DNA of 64,000 bases from Zelopaecilomyces penicillatus (lineage: Eukaryota > Ascomycota > Sordariomycetes > Hypocreales > Pseudodiploosporaceae): NCBI GenBank assembly GCA_005765155.1, contig VCCP01000002.1, forward strand, positions 1,426,001 through 1,490,000, written 5' to 3'. Made by a program: the position numbers and the translations under genes. The first letter of the stretch is position 1; every line of letters starts with the position of its first letter. Below the pieces are notes generated by a model. That model was not told the origin of the DNA. It saw nothing but the letters and a program-made list of their open reading frames with translations, and searched no databases. This document shows, piece by piece, positions 1-13,749 of the stretch.

Positions 1-152
1 GTTTTGACGGTTTACGGCTTTGGCTTTCAGACTGGGCGGGCATTTGAACTTCTTCCTTTGCTTATTTTCAACATTGCCCATCTTTGCTAGTGGCTGCCAA
101 AGCAGATTTTTTTTTAAAGTTTTCTTTTTTATTGACTGGAGCCGCCGCCAAC

Positions 153-3100
153 ATGGACGGGGCAACTGCAGATTTTAGTACTGCTCCAACCTCTGCCGCT
201 GCTGAGAATGATGCCAGCGCCAAAACTACTCAGAGTGACAACGCATCATCATCGCAACCCACAGCTACCAATTTAACGTCTGACGACGCAGGTACTTCCG
301 AGTCTGCCGCCACAATCTCGATACCTTCTCGTACCCCGAGACAGAGTCGTGCTCCCTCACACTCTCGCAGCATCTCGGGTGGCTCCTCCATAACCGGTTC
401 CCTCAGTAGCCAAAAAGGTCGCCACGTTGAGCCTGGTACCTCCGAAGTTCATGCAGAGCGGACCAGCTTCTCCGGTAGTCTTCAAGTCTCGAATTCCCTC
501 AAGAGCTCGAAGTCTCTCTGGTCACATAGTCGACAGCACTCGGCTACATCGGAAACCTGGGCTGGAGATCTTCCTGTTGGAGAACTGACGATACCAGGGC
601 CAGCTCATTTGGAGGCACCGCGAATCCTTTCTGCAGTCGACCCTGATAGCTCAGATCACCACACGCCTCTTCCGGAAACCACTGTGACTGCTAGGTCCTC
701 TTTTTCGGACATTCAATCTAGGCGCTTGTCAGGAACTTCCATCTATTCTCTAGCCTCTGCTCGCGGTGTCATTGCCTCCTCGGTGCCTTCTGCTCAAACT
801 CCTGATCAAGGAGCTCAACAGCGCACTATCCCTAGCTTGATGTCCGGAAGCAAGGGTTCAGGGCCCGCACAGTCGGAGCCTGTAATATCTAATGTCACTG
901 TCACCACGTCTTCGGCTGGTCAAGCTGGTCATGCTTCCACGGGGCAGCATAATCTCACTCCGCGGGACTCACATACGCAACCCCTTGATTTGGTGAAACG
1001 CAGCCAACGCACCGAGGCCACCCCGCGCAGTAACCCGCCAACCCGCTCTAGGAGTCGGGCAAAAAGGCGGTTCAGTGGAAGTACAGGAAATAGCAGCCAT
1101 AGCCCAAGTAGCGACCGTGGTCCACACCATCGGGAGAAGGAGGAAGGTGAGTTATTGTCCTTGGCGGCAGGTGAAATCCGTCAGTCGTTGCGCAATGTCT
1201 CATGTGGCTTAGTGAAACCAGCTCCTTGGGGTGTTATTGGAATTTGTGCCTTGGATATCAAGGCAAGAAGTAAACCAAGCCGAAACATTTTGAATCGCCT
1301 CATTGCAAACCGAGAATTTGATGTGGTAGTATTTGGAGACAAGACAATCCTTGACGAAGGTATGTGATTCATTGTAGACCAATCTCTTACCCCTTTTATA
1401 TCATTTTTTGGAGTACATGGTGATACTTATGAACTTTTCTTATCATAGAGGTACAAAATTGGCCGATTTGGTAAGTGCATACGCCCGCCACATCCCTACC
1501 ACCTTGCCTCGATGCATTTACATTGTCTCCACCTTCTGGATGATGGAACTTCAATGAGGGCCTTGAGTACTAACAAACATCCTTAGCGACTACTTGATAT
1601 CTTTCTACTCTGATGGGTTTCCTTTGGACAAAGCCATCGCTTATATCAAAGCTAGAAAGCCGTTCTGTGTCAACGATGTACCAATGCAGCAGCTTCTTTG
1701 GGACAGAAGGGCATGTCTCCGCCTGTTGGACAAAATCCAGGTCCGCACTCCAAAGCGAATAGAGGTGTCGCGTGATGGAGGCCCCAAAGTTCTCACCCCT
1801 GAGATGTCCAAATACATTAAAGAAATGTCTGATGTCACTTTAGAACCCGTTGATCCAGAGGCAACCCCACCTCCAAGAAAAGTTGAACTTCTTGATGGCG
1901 GTGATGTTTTGAGTGTGGACGGCGCTCTACTTAAGAAACCTTTTGTTGAAAAGCCAATCAGTGGTGAAGATCACAACATCATCATATACTTCCCCAAGAG
2001 CTCGGGCGGCGGCGCCAGGAAACTATTTCGAAAAGTAGGAAACAAGAGCTCAGACTACATCGCAGACCTAAACATCCCACGAGCCATTACTGAACCTGAT
2101 GGGAGCTACATTTACGAAAGCTTTATGAAAGTTGACAATGCCGAGGATGTAAAAGCGTACACGGTAGGACCCCACTACTGCCACGCAGAAACAAGAAAGT
2201 CACCTGTTGTGGATGGTGTCGTCAGAAGAAACACGCATGGTAAAGAGATACGATATGTTACGGGACTCAGTGCCGAAGAAAAGGAGTCCGCACGCAAGAT
2301 CTCTGTTGCATTTGGTCAACGAGTCTGTGGCTTCGATTTGTTGAGAGCGTCTGGAAAAAGTTACGTCATTGATGTAAATGGATGGAGTTTCGTCAAGGAC
2401 AATGAGGATTACTACGAACATTGCGCCAATATTTTGAAAGAGGCATTTGTTAAAGAGAAGCTTCGACAAGGTGGTTTAACCCCCTCATTGGGGTCTCCGG
2501 CTGCATCAGATGTTGATCCAATGGTCAAAGCAGTGCAGGCAATCAAGGATCTTGAGCAAATTTCCGCTCCCCCCCAACCAGTTCCATCCAAGACACCAGC
2601 GGGTACCAATGGATCATCAAATGGTGACTTGCAGAACAACGAAACAGTTTCGCGAGATCCTAGCACCAAAGCATCACCCAAGATGGAGAACATGATGAGT
2701 TCAAACACCGTCTCCCAAAGCTCTGCAACCACACCAGCGCACCCAACACCATCTTCAGAACTACCAGTACCTAGTACAGCCTCCGCCTCCGCCTCTATGA
2801 AGTCTGTTAGTCAGGCCTCTCCCTTGCTTCCGCCACCAAATGAAGAAGCCGAGCCCACTCCTCCTCCGCCTAAGCATTCTTGGAAGTTGAAAGGCATGGT
2901 GTCTGTTATCCGGCACGCGGATCGGACTCCCAAACAAAAGTTCAAGTTTACGTTTCACACTGAGCCATTCATCGCCTTGCTTAAAGGCTATCAAGAAGAG
3001 GTTCTCTTAATCGGAGAGGCCGCACTGGCCAGTGTGATACAGGCTGTCGATGTAGCTTTTGAGGCAGGAATTGAAGATCGAGACAAGCTTCGAGCTCTTC

Positions 3101-5041
3101 GAAATGTCTTGGTGAAGAAAGGTAGCTGGGCTGGGACAAAGGTGCAAATTAAACCGATGTTTCGAAAGAAGAAGCCGGAAAAATCGAAGACAAATGACAC
3201 CAATGAAAATGGTAGCATTCTTGAAAGCCCCAAAATTCAAGAAAGCGACATTGAATCCAACTCGAGAGAAGGTAAAGTCAGGGCATCATCGAAGCGAAAC
3301 AACTCTCTCTCTGGGGTTACTATGTCCAAATTCACTGCTGCCGAGGAAAGTCTAGTACTCGACAAACTTCAACTCATTATCAAATGGGGAGGAGAACCTA
3401 CTCACTCGGCAATGTATCAATCTCAGGAGCTAGGCGAAAGCATGCGAAACGATTTGATGTTAATGAATCGAGATATTCTCGACGAAGTACACATCTACAG
3501 CAGCTCAGAGAGACGTGTAACTGCTAGTGCCCAGATATGGGCTTGCGCTTTTCTTGGGCTGAAGGAGCTCCCTGAAGACTTCATTACTACCCGCAAAGAT
3601 CTTCTCGATGATTCAAACGCAGCCAAAGACGAAACCGACAAGGTCAAGAAGAAGTTGAAGGGGCTGCTGCGGGAAGGCAATCAGCGACCTGCACAGTTCG
3701 CTTGGCCTGAGAATATGCCAGAGCCATCCGCGGTGCAGAAGAGAGTGGTTCAACTCATGAATTTCCATCGTCGCGTCATGCAATACAATTATGGGAAGTT
3801 GCATAGCGGTGCTGCGTCTTCACTCAGTGCCATATCTAATCCTAGCATGGAAAGGCTCGCCGGGGAGGGATCTAGCGCGTCACTATCGTCAGCACTTTCT
3901 CATGCTAATGCCGTCACGAATATTCAACCACGATGGTGCTGTGGAGAGGACGCTGAGTTATTCAGAGAAAGGTGGGAGAAATTGTTCGCCGAGTTTTGCG
4001 ACGGTGATAAGGTCGATCCTAGCAAAATATCGGAGTTGTACGACACCATGAAATTTGACGCATTGCATAATCGACAGTTTCTCGAATGGGTATTTACGCC
4101 ACCGAAAAATATGTTGGAAGAGGAGTATGGCATCAAGGAAGGTAAACCTAAGGAAACTGACGCCAAGGACATAAAACCTACTGTACCAGACGATAGCAAA
4201 CCTTCAGAAGACGGGCGAAGTACCGAGAAGATGCAGACTACGAACGGTGAAGGCACAGACAAGGGGGATGCATCCAATCGAACGGCGTCAGTCAAAAAGC
4301 TCTTCCGACGACGGTCGTTCCTCAACGGCTTTCGCCACCTCAACGAAGAAACTCCACCAGAGCAGTATTTTAGACTCTATAAAAGTACCTGTAGTACATC
4401 GGCTAAGACAGATCCGCACAACGAACCTCTGCAGGAACTATATCGGCTTGCCAAGGTTCTCTTCGACTTCATTTGCCCACAGGAGTACGGGATATCAGAC
4501 AGCGAGAAGTTAGAGATTGGTCTCTTGACGTCATTGCCCCTCTTGAAAGAGATTGTTCAGGACCTTGAGGAGATGCAAGCATCCAACGATGCTAAGTCAT
4601 TCTTCTATTTTACCAAGGAATCCCACATCTATACGCTGCTCAATTGCATCATTGAGGGCGGCATCGAGACTAAAATCAAGCGTAGTACAATCCCCGAGCT
4701 TGACTATCTCTCGCAAATATGTTTTGAGCTTTATGAATCGGAAATGAAGGCACCTGCGGAAGGACCACTTGGTGATGAACCGACTTTCGCGTATAGTATC
4801 CGAATTACCATTAGCCCAGGCTGCCACGTTTATGATCCCTTGCACGTCCAACTGGACAGTCGACATTGCATAGGATGTGCACCAAGGCGTAGTCTTACCT
4901 CTCACGGCGATTGGCTGCAAGTTATCAAAACTTTGCGTGCCAAATTCAACCAGTAAGTAAATCTTAGGTTTTCTTTTCTTCCCGCCACTTGTTCGTTGCT
5001 GTTTTCAATCCTCCATTTCATCGCGGCTATGAAGCGCCTGA

Positions 5042-5082
<41 letters not shown>

Positions 5083-5331
5083 TCCCGTTGGCTGAGACAT
5101 TGGTGTAGAGTAAAACTTCCCAAGACTTTCTTGGCAGTCAATCTTTCAGATGCTTTCACATTTGAGGAGCAAGAGAGGCAGGCAAGTGATAGTGAGGGCC
5201 TTGAAATGAAGGCTGTCCCACCAAAAAATCCCCCGTCAGATTCCAGAGACCCAAGCGCAAGTAACGAAACCCTGGTCAACGCGAAACCCGACGCCACTGA
5301 GCAGAGTATTCTTGTGGAAAACCCAGTCTAA
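153..5331 (+). CDS. asp1: Inositol hexakisphosphate / diphosphoinositol pentakisphosphate kinase (PPIP5K, Vip1/Asp1 family)
   Basis: Bifunctional enzyme that makes and breaks inositol pyrophosphates (IP7/IP8), acting in the cytoplasm on polarity, phosphate signalling and cytoskeleton. Exons read as 153-1359, 1449-1470, 1587-4952 and 5109-5331, giving 1605 aa with every junction in phase. Residues 1-360 are Ser/Thr-rich and probably disordered. The RimK/ATP-grasp kinase domain starts near 361 (VIGICALD) and includes the DVNGWSFVKDN motif near 672. A Pro/Ser-rich linker leads to the histidine acid phosphatase domain, whose RHADRTPKQK motif is near 852-861. ATG 153 is preceded by GCCGCCGCCAAC, a strong context, and is the first ATG in frame. 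Exon 2 is only 22 nt and completes the conserved EVQNWPIC segment. Intron 2 has a TACTAAC branch site at 1568-1574. Intron 3 carries a T34 run. Family assignment is very secure; catalytic activity is inferred from the family. Confidence 0.95.
5044..5077 (+). repeat. Poly(T)34 tract in the last intron of the PPIP5K gene
   Basis: An unbroken run of 34 T lies about 30 nt upstream of the acceptor TAG at 5106-5108. It can serve as a very long polypyrimidine tract. It is also a likely site of length polymorphism and sequencing error. Confidence 0.9.
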
Positions 5332-6344
5332 CAAAGCTGGGGACCCCTGTGCATTGACACCAAAAGGATTGACCGTTCTCACCCGTTACTTTCACCGCAA
5401 CTTAGATGGAGGGTAACTGTGTGGCGGCGCCGGGTTGGGTGCCAGATGCATCATGTGCCACCATTTACGGGTAGCTCTGCCACTGTGACAAGCCCCCAAA
5501 GCTGCAGAGAGGAGAAGAGAGGCAAGAGACCATGGACAAGTCAACGCTACTATCCATGCTAGATGGTAGTCAATGAATCAAGAAGACTTTCATAAGACTA
5601 CAACCAATCCAGGGGAGGCGATGTAACCCTGATAAAAGGTGTTTGATCACTTGCTTGCGCAACTCACTTTCGCCTACCTAAATACAAGAAGATCTACAGA
5701 CTTTACAAGGAGACGACTATGTATTGCCGGACCGGCGGACCTACTGCACCGCGCACAAGCAAGCAGATGTGCCGATGCCAGCAAGGATGGTGATAGGCAA
5801 GGGAGAGGAGAAGGTGGGGGCGGGGCAGGAGGGGAACTGAGAAGCAAAACTGAGAGCGAAACAAACCTCTCTCGCAACCTTTATCACCCAAAGACGAATA
5901 CTATGCGGGGTTTCTGAATGAGATGGTGCTGTCAACTTTTGGGGCATTTGCATGGTAGATGAGAGTAAGCCGCCAGGAACAGGTCCGGGCTCCCACAACG
6001 GCCAACATGTAAGATTTAAGAGTTCTAGACCGGCTAAATAGAGATTTTCATTGTGGGTAGGGGCATACTAAACCAATGCCGGGGTGCTGGGCTGATTCAT
6101 AGCGGGCTACCTATTAATGAGAGGAATTAAGGAGCAAATCCGCAGGGTCTGCCCCGGAGGATTACCGAGGAGACATGATCAGCAAGCTCCCGCCAAGTTT
6201 GAAAGGCTTCTAGAGTTGAAAAGGGCTCGAAGAGAAAAGAGAAAGGGAAAGAAAACGGCCCCCAGATATCGAGAGTCAGAGCAGACAAGGAATGCTTCAG
6301 GGATTGAATCGGTGGTAGCGGACAGACTGCCAAGGTGGAGCCAA

Positions 6345-6380
6345 GCGGGGAGGAGAGGAGAGGAGAGGAGAGGGGAGGAG
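6345..6380 (+). repeat. Short AGGAG tandem repeat
   Basis: Several tandem copies of a 5-nt purine unit in intergenic DNA. No function is apparent. Confidence 0.8.
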
Positions 6381-9300
6381 CCTGGGCTCACGGATTTACA
6401 AGCGCCGAGGACATGGACACGGAAAACGGAGTAATTGGGGTACTGGGGCAAGTTCGCAGCCCTGTCTAGCGCGGCAGCCATGTGGTTACGGACAATTGAG
6501 TCCAAGTGATTGAGGGCCACTCATGCCAGCCGGTCACCAGGGCAGGACTCGTGCGGAGTTTGAAATACTGGACGGATTGTACAGGCATTTGATTACGTAG
6601 TAGGTAAAGACGATTGATTCAAACGGCAAAGGGGGGACGTCGAATGTGGCTGGCGGGAAGGCACTGGCGAACGGGCGCGACTGTCTGAATGTGGAGGGAT
6701 CTGCACGACGGTTTGAAGATGACGATGTTTGGTTCATAACGCCGTCCTCCCGTGCACTATCTTAGCAAGCGGTAATAATATTAGGTGTATCCCAAGACAA
6801 TGAAGCGGGGAGCCCACTGTGAGTGAGAGCGGCACTGCTTACTGCGGTGGTCGGCATCCCAATGCATATACCGTACACCAAGGCCAAATCTCTTGTAGAG
6901 AGCAAGGGGTAACGCAGAGCGGGCTGCTAAATGAGGAACGAAACCTTTGAACTTTCGTCAGTTGATATGCCTTATCAGCAGAGGCATCTAGAAAAGCCTC
7001 GCCGCGGAAGCGGCTGCCTGTGAATGTATGTGCTCAAGTATGAAAAATATAAAGCTAGGTAGTTAATACTAAAACACTGTTAGCGACATGTACAAGGCGT
7101 ATAATAATAGCATCTGAGAAAAATGTACAGGAGTGAGTGATAGTTAGTCTCGACGTTTGAAGCTTGAATAATTTACTTGACATTCGATTGGCTACTTGTC
7201 CTGCTTTCTGGCCCCCTCTGGGACTCCAGCTGTTGGTCAGGGAAAATCGAAAGAATGGCAGTTGAGCTACATTGAATGACTACGTTGTGTCGATAGAGCA
7301 CGCCCCAATTACTTAGGGTTTCAGGCGCACCAGTTGACGTAATGCAGCAACACATGAGATACGCCAGATAAAGGCTTGGTATTCCTAAATCAATGAGCAA
7401 GCCTACCATTCAATCAAACTAAGTAACAGCGCGCTCAGTCCTGGATAATCTAACTGAACCTACAACGAAAACGCCCAGGAGGATTCGTCTCTCATTGAAA
7501 TTGAAATCGTAGTCATGCATAGTATTGGATTGGGGCTTGCAGGGCTGTATCGGCTGTGCAGGGCCCGACAGGTTGGAATGGGATATTGAGCTAGACTGGT
7601 ACTTGGTAAGCCATCAAGGTCCCCAGCACCCCCGACCGAGAAGGATGGATTGTGGCAGTTCAAGGAGGAGCATGAATACCGAAGGGAGAACGGACCTTGT
7701 CGAAGCCAAGTTGAAGCCAGGTTGAGGCTGAGGAATGAGAGTCATTGTCCTGGCAAAAAATGTGGAACGCATCTGCTGGGGCTTGCTAAACCCTAGCTGA
7801 CCTGCAGGCATTGGATGCATGGGATGCATGCACCACGACGGGTGAGTGCAGAGACAAGACGGCCGCATTCGAAACACCACGCATCAGCCGTCACGATCAC
7901 ATCACATTGGGTATGGCGGGCCTCTAATTCTGTTCTGACTTCCTTTTGTCCTTAGCGCCGCCGTCGGATGGAGGGGTGAGATTCGAGGGAGTGGTGTGGA
8001 GTTAATCAACAACCTCCATTCACCGGTCGCTGAGGCACAGTTTGACCCAAACGCCTATCTCTAGTAACTGGATATAGTGCCAACGTGAGCCAGCAAAATA
8101 TGTACAAGTCTTGGTTACCATGGCGTAAACAGGTACACAGAGGACCCCTAAATTGTCGTTGTCAACATCCATGTGTAAGCAAAGCAAGTGTCGAATTCGT
8201 GCTTTTTTTAAACTATGGAAAAAGAAATTGGGGGCCACACGGCGATTTTCCGGCGATTGGACGTTGGACCTGTCCAATGACCAGATAGACCCATTGTGAG
8301 CCTCCGCTGGGTCGCATTTGGCAAACGTCAGCAGCCCTGGAGTTGAACTGTTAACCACCCAGATTACCGCGTCCAGAACTTGTCCCAAACTCGAAAAAGA
8401 AAAGAAAAAGGGAAAGAAGAAGAAGAAGAGGACGGAGGAAAGACATTGCATGCGAGTGTGTGTGGGCTTTGGAAGCTTTTTGAGAAAGGCTTGGCAATAA
8501 TAGCCTACTATCCACCTACCCACGAACAATGAGCTATGCCTACCCTATGGCACTTGGAGTGGCAATGAATTGATCATAATAATTCGCCCAACGCCTTCTC
8601 CTCCGTAGCTGAATCTGAAGTGTAATATGAAGAGCAAAAGCCAGAGTAAGCATCGGGTTAGTTTAAAGCTGAGAAGCAGGTTGGGACGTGTCTTCGTGCA
8701 CTTAAAACAACAATCTTCACAAATGCTCTGTGGGGGCGGCTGCACATCGACCAAAGAAGATGTAGATGATGGGCGCCATTTAATTTCAACGATCCTGTAC
8801 CGTAGGATTTGCTGCCAGTGGTCAAAATACGACGACATCATGCTCATGCAAAGGACATCACATCGCCAAGGAGTGGGTGGCTTAACAATTTTCGCACTTG
8901 CGACCGGAGCCAGCAGCCTAGGATGAAATGCGAAGAAGAAAATGCTGCCGTTTATGCTTCTTATTAGTGGATGATGAACAACCATTCGATTCTGGATCTT
9001 GGCCAGGGAGGTGGTGGCCGAAAACCTCGCAGCCAACCACGGTAGTACACCGAATGCAACCAAGCAGCACAGGAGCACGTACCGATCATATCTCAGATGC
9101 CGTGACGATGGGTAGACTAACAGGCATTATTATGTTCATAGCCTGGGAACATGCATGGAATCGCTGTGACTTGCTTGCATGCAAGATGCGAGATGCGCAA
9201 AGTGTGTGCATGAGGTAACACTGAGAGATGCATGGATGTGCTCACCGGTATGCTGCTGCTGTACCAATGTGTTCGTTCGATCGACCTTGTCAAAGTCTAG

Positions 9301-10361
9301 GCAATCAGGAAATAAAACAGTGTTCCTGTCTGTTGCTGGGCGAGGTCGTTTCAGCACCGACAGGCCACGTTTGAGTGAAATTCGAGGTCTTTGGTGAAGT
9401 TCATGAGAAAAGCTTGCAGTAGGCCGGATCTGCTATGATGAAGGTGCGTTAGGTGGCGCTTGAATCGTAGATCGGACTTGCAAGGCGCTGATTGCAGCCT
9501 GCTGGTTTTTGGAAGGCACGATGAGAAGGTGGGGAGCCCTGTCTGACAAACCGAGGAAACAAGCAACCAGTAGGTAGATAACCAACTAGCAGTTGCTACG
9601 TAGGTAGGTAGTAGTACCGGTAGGTGAGTGAGTGCCTTACAAACAGTGTGTGGTTGGTACCAGGCAGGTACTCTATGCAAGCAGGCCTTGACGCCTCGCA
9701 TTACATACGGTCGGTGTACGAACAACACAGAGTGCATGGTCAATACTAGGCCTTGGGTGCTTGTAGACAGTTTCCCTCTGCGTTGTGCAAGCGCCAGGCT
9801 TTGGAATGCTTCAACTATCCACCCACCTACGCGTGTGTGAATTTGGGTCTTTTACTGGTCCACTGGGCAATAGCTGTGGACAGCCTTGTTGTGACCCTGA
9901 GCAGAATTGGGAGTTGATGCAATGCCGTTAATATTTCCTACTTTGCATCTGCGTGATCCTTAAAGAATGTATGTAGACGGAAATTATCCAGTTCTTCTGC
10001 CTAATAGTATGTATCACTCCATCATTACTCCCAATCTATTCGCGGATACTACTACGTATGTACTATTACAGGGACGAGTGCCGGGGTTCACCTTACCACT
10101 GCTAGCAATCACATTCTTGAAGGAGTTAGACGGGTACTCATACCCCGGTACACCAGCAGGGATTGCAGAGACAAGAGGACCTTTCAACGGCCAAAAGAAG
10201 AAAGAAGGCAGAAGCTGACAAGAAGAAGACGCCGCAGAAAAGCTACCAGAGCACACAGCACATAGCACATCACACTCAATCTTATCATATCACTTGGTCA
10301 CTTTCGTAAATGATGTTCACAGCCTCCATCTCCTGGTTATCCACGTTCTACGAGCACGCGA

Positions 10362-10458
10362 AGCCGGACCACTTCCGGCCAAAAGGCTTCCCCAACATGA
10401 TGAATGGTGAGCAAAAGGAGTTTGATGTGACAGCTCTCAAGAGCCGGTCCACTTCCGG
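10362..10458 (+). promoter_or_regulatory. Two near-identical CGG-N8-CGG elements
   Basis: AGCCGGACCACTTCCGG at about 10362-10378 is repeated with one difference at about 10442-10458. Each contains two CGG triplets in the same direction separated by 8 nt, the arrangement bound by many fungal Zn2Cys6 regulators. The second copy lies between the arms of a perfect 9-bp inverted repeat (10437-10445 and 10461-10469). The repetition is direct observation; the regulatory role is inference and no target gene is obvious. Confidence 0.35.
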
Positions 10459-13400
10459 TTGGCTCTTGATCGGACGTCACACTATGGACATCGGACCGGG
10501 GAAGGCGTATAGCGTATGACACAGGCGCAGATAGATGTGAGCTGTACATAGTATGCCACGTACGGTGCGCGTCAACTGGCTACGGTTCAGTAGTACTTGT
10601 AACCTGAATAATCCCCCCTTGGTCTCAACACAAGCTCGGGCAGCACTGCCAACGATTGTGCTGCGTGGCTGCTGAACTGTCGAGGTGACAGTGATAACTG
10701 TGCGCCGTTGACTGTGTTCCAATGCTCCCGAGGCTGGCCTTTTTTGGTTGATTGTGGCCGTTTCTGGACAAGGCCCTGGCCCGAGGTTGACGCCGTTGTG
10801 TTTTACAGAGCCTGTTTGCGGCGGCGCCTTTTTTAGTGCAGCCAGTCATTTCAGCTTTGTTTGCAAGGGAGTAGCAACATCAGTTATTACCACGTACTGG
10901 GGACAAGCTAACGCCTTCCAGTACTATGCCAACAGACAATGATAGTGGTAAATCAATAGCCAGGTTGGTAATTACGAACACACGCAACCGTTGCCGTGCG
11001 GAGAAGTCGCATTCAGACTTCCTTGCCCTGCTAATAAGTCAAGACTAGGGTGCTGAATGGTTCAGGCATATTCCCGTTGAGCTTTGAAGCCAGAGGCCCT
11101 GGGCAGGTTTCAACTAAGGCATGATTAGAGTTCTGCAGGAGACCCAGAAAGGGAAACAGAAGCCCACATAGTCTCGGCTGGGCCACGCAGCTAAAGGGAC
11201 TCAGCACCAGGAACGGCTCTGATTGGGCAGCAGAGCCTTTGATTACTTTGTTTGGCCATCCGGCAGAGCGCCCTGGCTAACATTGCTTCTTCTCTGCTTC
11301 TTCGCCCCAACGCGCGTTTTCTTCAGGCTCCCCGTTGCCCCCTGTTGTGATCTACCTCTTACTACGTACCTGGCTCACAATATGTTCCAGGACGGTTGGA
11401 TCCGACATCGTCAGCGTCATGGCAGCCAGCCGTTACTGGTCGTGTTTTAAAAACTTAGCCTCTGCCTACAGGTACTTGGTACTTCGTACTTGGAAGGAAG
11501 AGGCAGTGGGCAGCTTCGTGGCCCCCATGCGGCGCCAGTCACACCTTCTCGAGCAATGTTCCTCAGTGCCGGCGTCGTACCTACCTTCTGTACGTAGGTG
11601 TATGTGCAGTTGCCCCTGCCCTCCCAAGCTATGCATGCCACGAGTCGTCTTCTGTGCCTTTACCTATACCTGGTACTTCCTTTTCCTGCACCTCTGGCAC
11701 ACTATTCTCATTTTTAGCATCATCACCACACCATGGAATGTAGGGGCGGGCGAGATTCCGTGTTTCTTTGGGCTTGGAAACCCCTGTCTTTTACCAGCAG
11801 TATGGAGGACCAGGCATAACCACCATCTACTCCCAACCCCCAGGGTTATGCCGTCCCACCGGCAGCAGCAGCAGCACCCATTTTTAGCCCTGGCCCAGGG
11901 CTCTAAACACCGCCGCCAAACGCCGCCTTGCCGGGGAAGACTCCACCAGCAAACCCAAGCAGAGTAGCCTGATTGCCCTGGGCGCTGTTTGGCGTTGGCT
12001 ATTCGTGTATGGAGCACTCCCTGGGAAGTCTTCAAGGGGGTGACGCTTTTGGGGCGGCCGTCTCCCGCCCGTCTCACTCTGCACCCCTCTAATAATACCT
12101 ATACTGTGCTTGTATGTACGGCACGTCTCTTCTTCGCTCTTCGCTCACCGTGATGCAGAGAGGCTTGAGGTGACTGCATGCTCGTACGAGTTTACAAGAA
12201 CGGGCAGGCAAGCGAGTAAGCAAGCAATGAGTTTGCTGCCCTGTCGACGCGAAACTCCTTCACGCCCAGGGGCCAGTCCGCTGGCGGGTAGGGCTGCGTA
12301 TCGTCCGCAACAAGCTTCTGGTCTTCATCTGGACGACGTTTGTACCTATTGTCTACTAACCTAATTACCCTTTCTTCTAGGTACTACAGACGCAAGTAAC
12401 TGTTTCACAGCCAATGAGGGCCTGTGTAGGAGCAAGCTTGAGCAGTTAGTATGAGTGTCTCCCCGATTGTACTTCATCTGGAGTATCCATTAACTTCGTT
12501 GTTCATGCAACTCCCGGCACGCTGGACCGCCTTGTCTCTCGCCAGTAGACTTGCAACGGGCCACGCCGCCAGGGCATGTCCTGGTTCACCAGGCTAGCTC
12601 GGAAAGTACCAAATTTGGTGCTAGGCCAGGTCAGCATGTGGTTTCTTGCGGGTAGCAATATGTGGGCGTTTAAACACAGGGTGGGCCGCATCAACACCTG
12701 GTCCATTGGGAGAGGAGCCCGTTCCCGGTTCTCCGGTGCACGCCCGCCAGTCTCCTTTTACTGACACCGAGCGCCTGGGAATCAAGCGCCAAGACGCCAG
12801 GGTTGATCAAAATGTGGCACGGCGTGGTGTTTTCCATGGGTAGGTGTCATTTTATTACAACGCTTCACACGAGTAAGGCAAGGTACAGGAAGCACACGAC
12901 CCAACCTATCCTCCAGGGGATTTCCTGTCCAAACGGAACATGCGGCCTCCTAGCTTACTCAATGTGGCTGCTTTCCCTTTGAACACCATTCATGGACCAT
13001 AGCCGGGACCTTGAGACAGAATAACTAGCACGAGTATTAGTCTGTCTCCTCAAAGTGATTTCAACATGGAATGACAACTGCCTTCATTACCCTGTTCAAA
13101 TCCCAGTCTTGAGCCCACCAGTCCCACATCTGCCACGCACCTCCTTCCAGATCACCGTTATTTGCTGTCTCCCCATCCAACACTCTTCATTGGGTTTGCG
13201 TGCTCACAACAATTCACGAAGACGAGCCAAATTATATTCCACGACACGGATTCAGGAGCCTTCGTCAGTTCCATTGTCATTTCATTCTCCTCCGGCCGGA
13301 CAGCCACCGGCGCCGCCTCTGCCGTCTTCCGTGCATCCCCGCCATCCCGCCCGCCCGCCCACGCCGACGACAACAGAGCCAAACAAGCTTCGTTCACTTG

Positions 13401-13749
13401 CTGCTACTAGCCGCTACCGTTTGACAGAAGACAAGTTTGGAAACATTGAAATAGACACATTCCTTGCAAGTTACAATTCCAGGGGAAAAGGAAAAGGAAG
13501 CCATCTCTTGCCCGTGTATCCGAGAGGAACACGCCCCTCTTGCGGGACCTGGCTTGCAAAATAGCGAGACATAGCACTTCGTACCTCGCCTCACCTTGCT
13601 TGGCCCGTTCGCTCTTACTCCTGGCACCAATTCTACTTGGTAATAGTGACTTCCCCGACCCGCGCTCCTGGGGTGAATCCACCCTGGACATGACCTAAGC
13701 CTAAAGCTGAGCCTTGGTTTGATCCCTACGTGCGTGCGAACGTTCTATG

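Larger units (their letters stand above)
5332..13749. other. Long stretch without a supportable gene
   Basis: About 8.4 kb in which I recognise no protein family, RNA gene or mobile element. The longest open frames (for example 8020-8529 and 8545-9078 on the minus strand, and 11335-11967 on the plus strand) show no domain, no plausible intron structure and biased low-complexity translations. It holds an AGGAG-type purine repeat around 6345-6380, GA-rich patches (about 6225-6260, 8395-8435), scattered TACCTA/TAGGTA motifs common in fungal intergenic DNA, and the paired elements at 10.36-10.47 kb listed separately. Part may be the promoter of the small gene at 14366. Confidence 0.6.

Noticed and set aside
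8020..9078. Two consecutive minus-strand open frames (169 and 177 codons)
   Set aside because: No family resemblance. One contains a poly-Phe stretch caused by a GA-rich tract. They do not join into a sensible product.
11335..11967. 210-codon open frame on the plus strand
   Set aside because: No recognisable domain. It is Cys/Trp/Pro-scattered and crosses simple TACCTA-type motifs with no leader or intron support, so it is probably chance.
13055..13564. 169-codon plus-strand frame upstream of the small Cys-rich gene
   Set aside because: Pro/Ser/Thr-rich translation of a pyrimidine-rich stretch; more likely promoter or leader than a protein.
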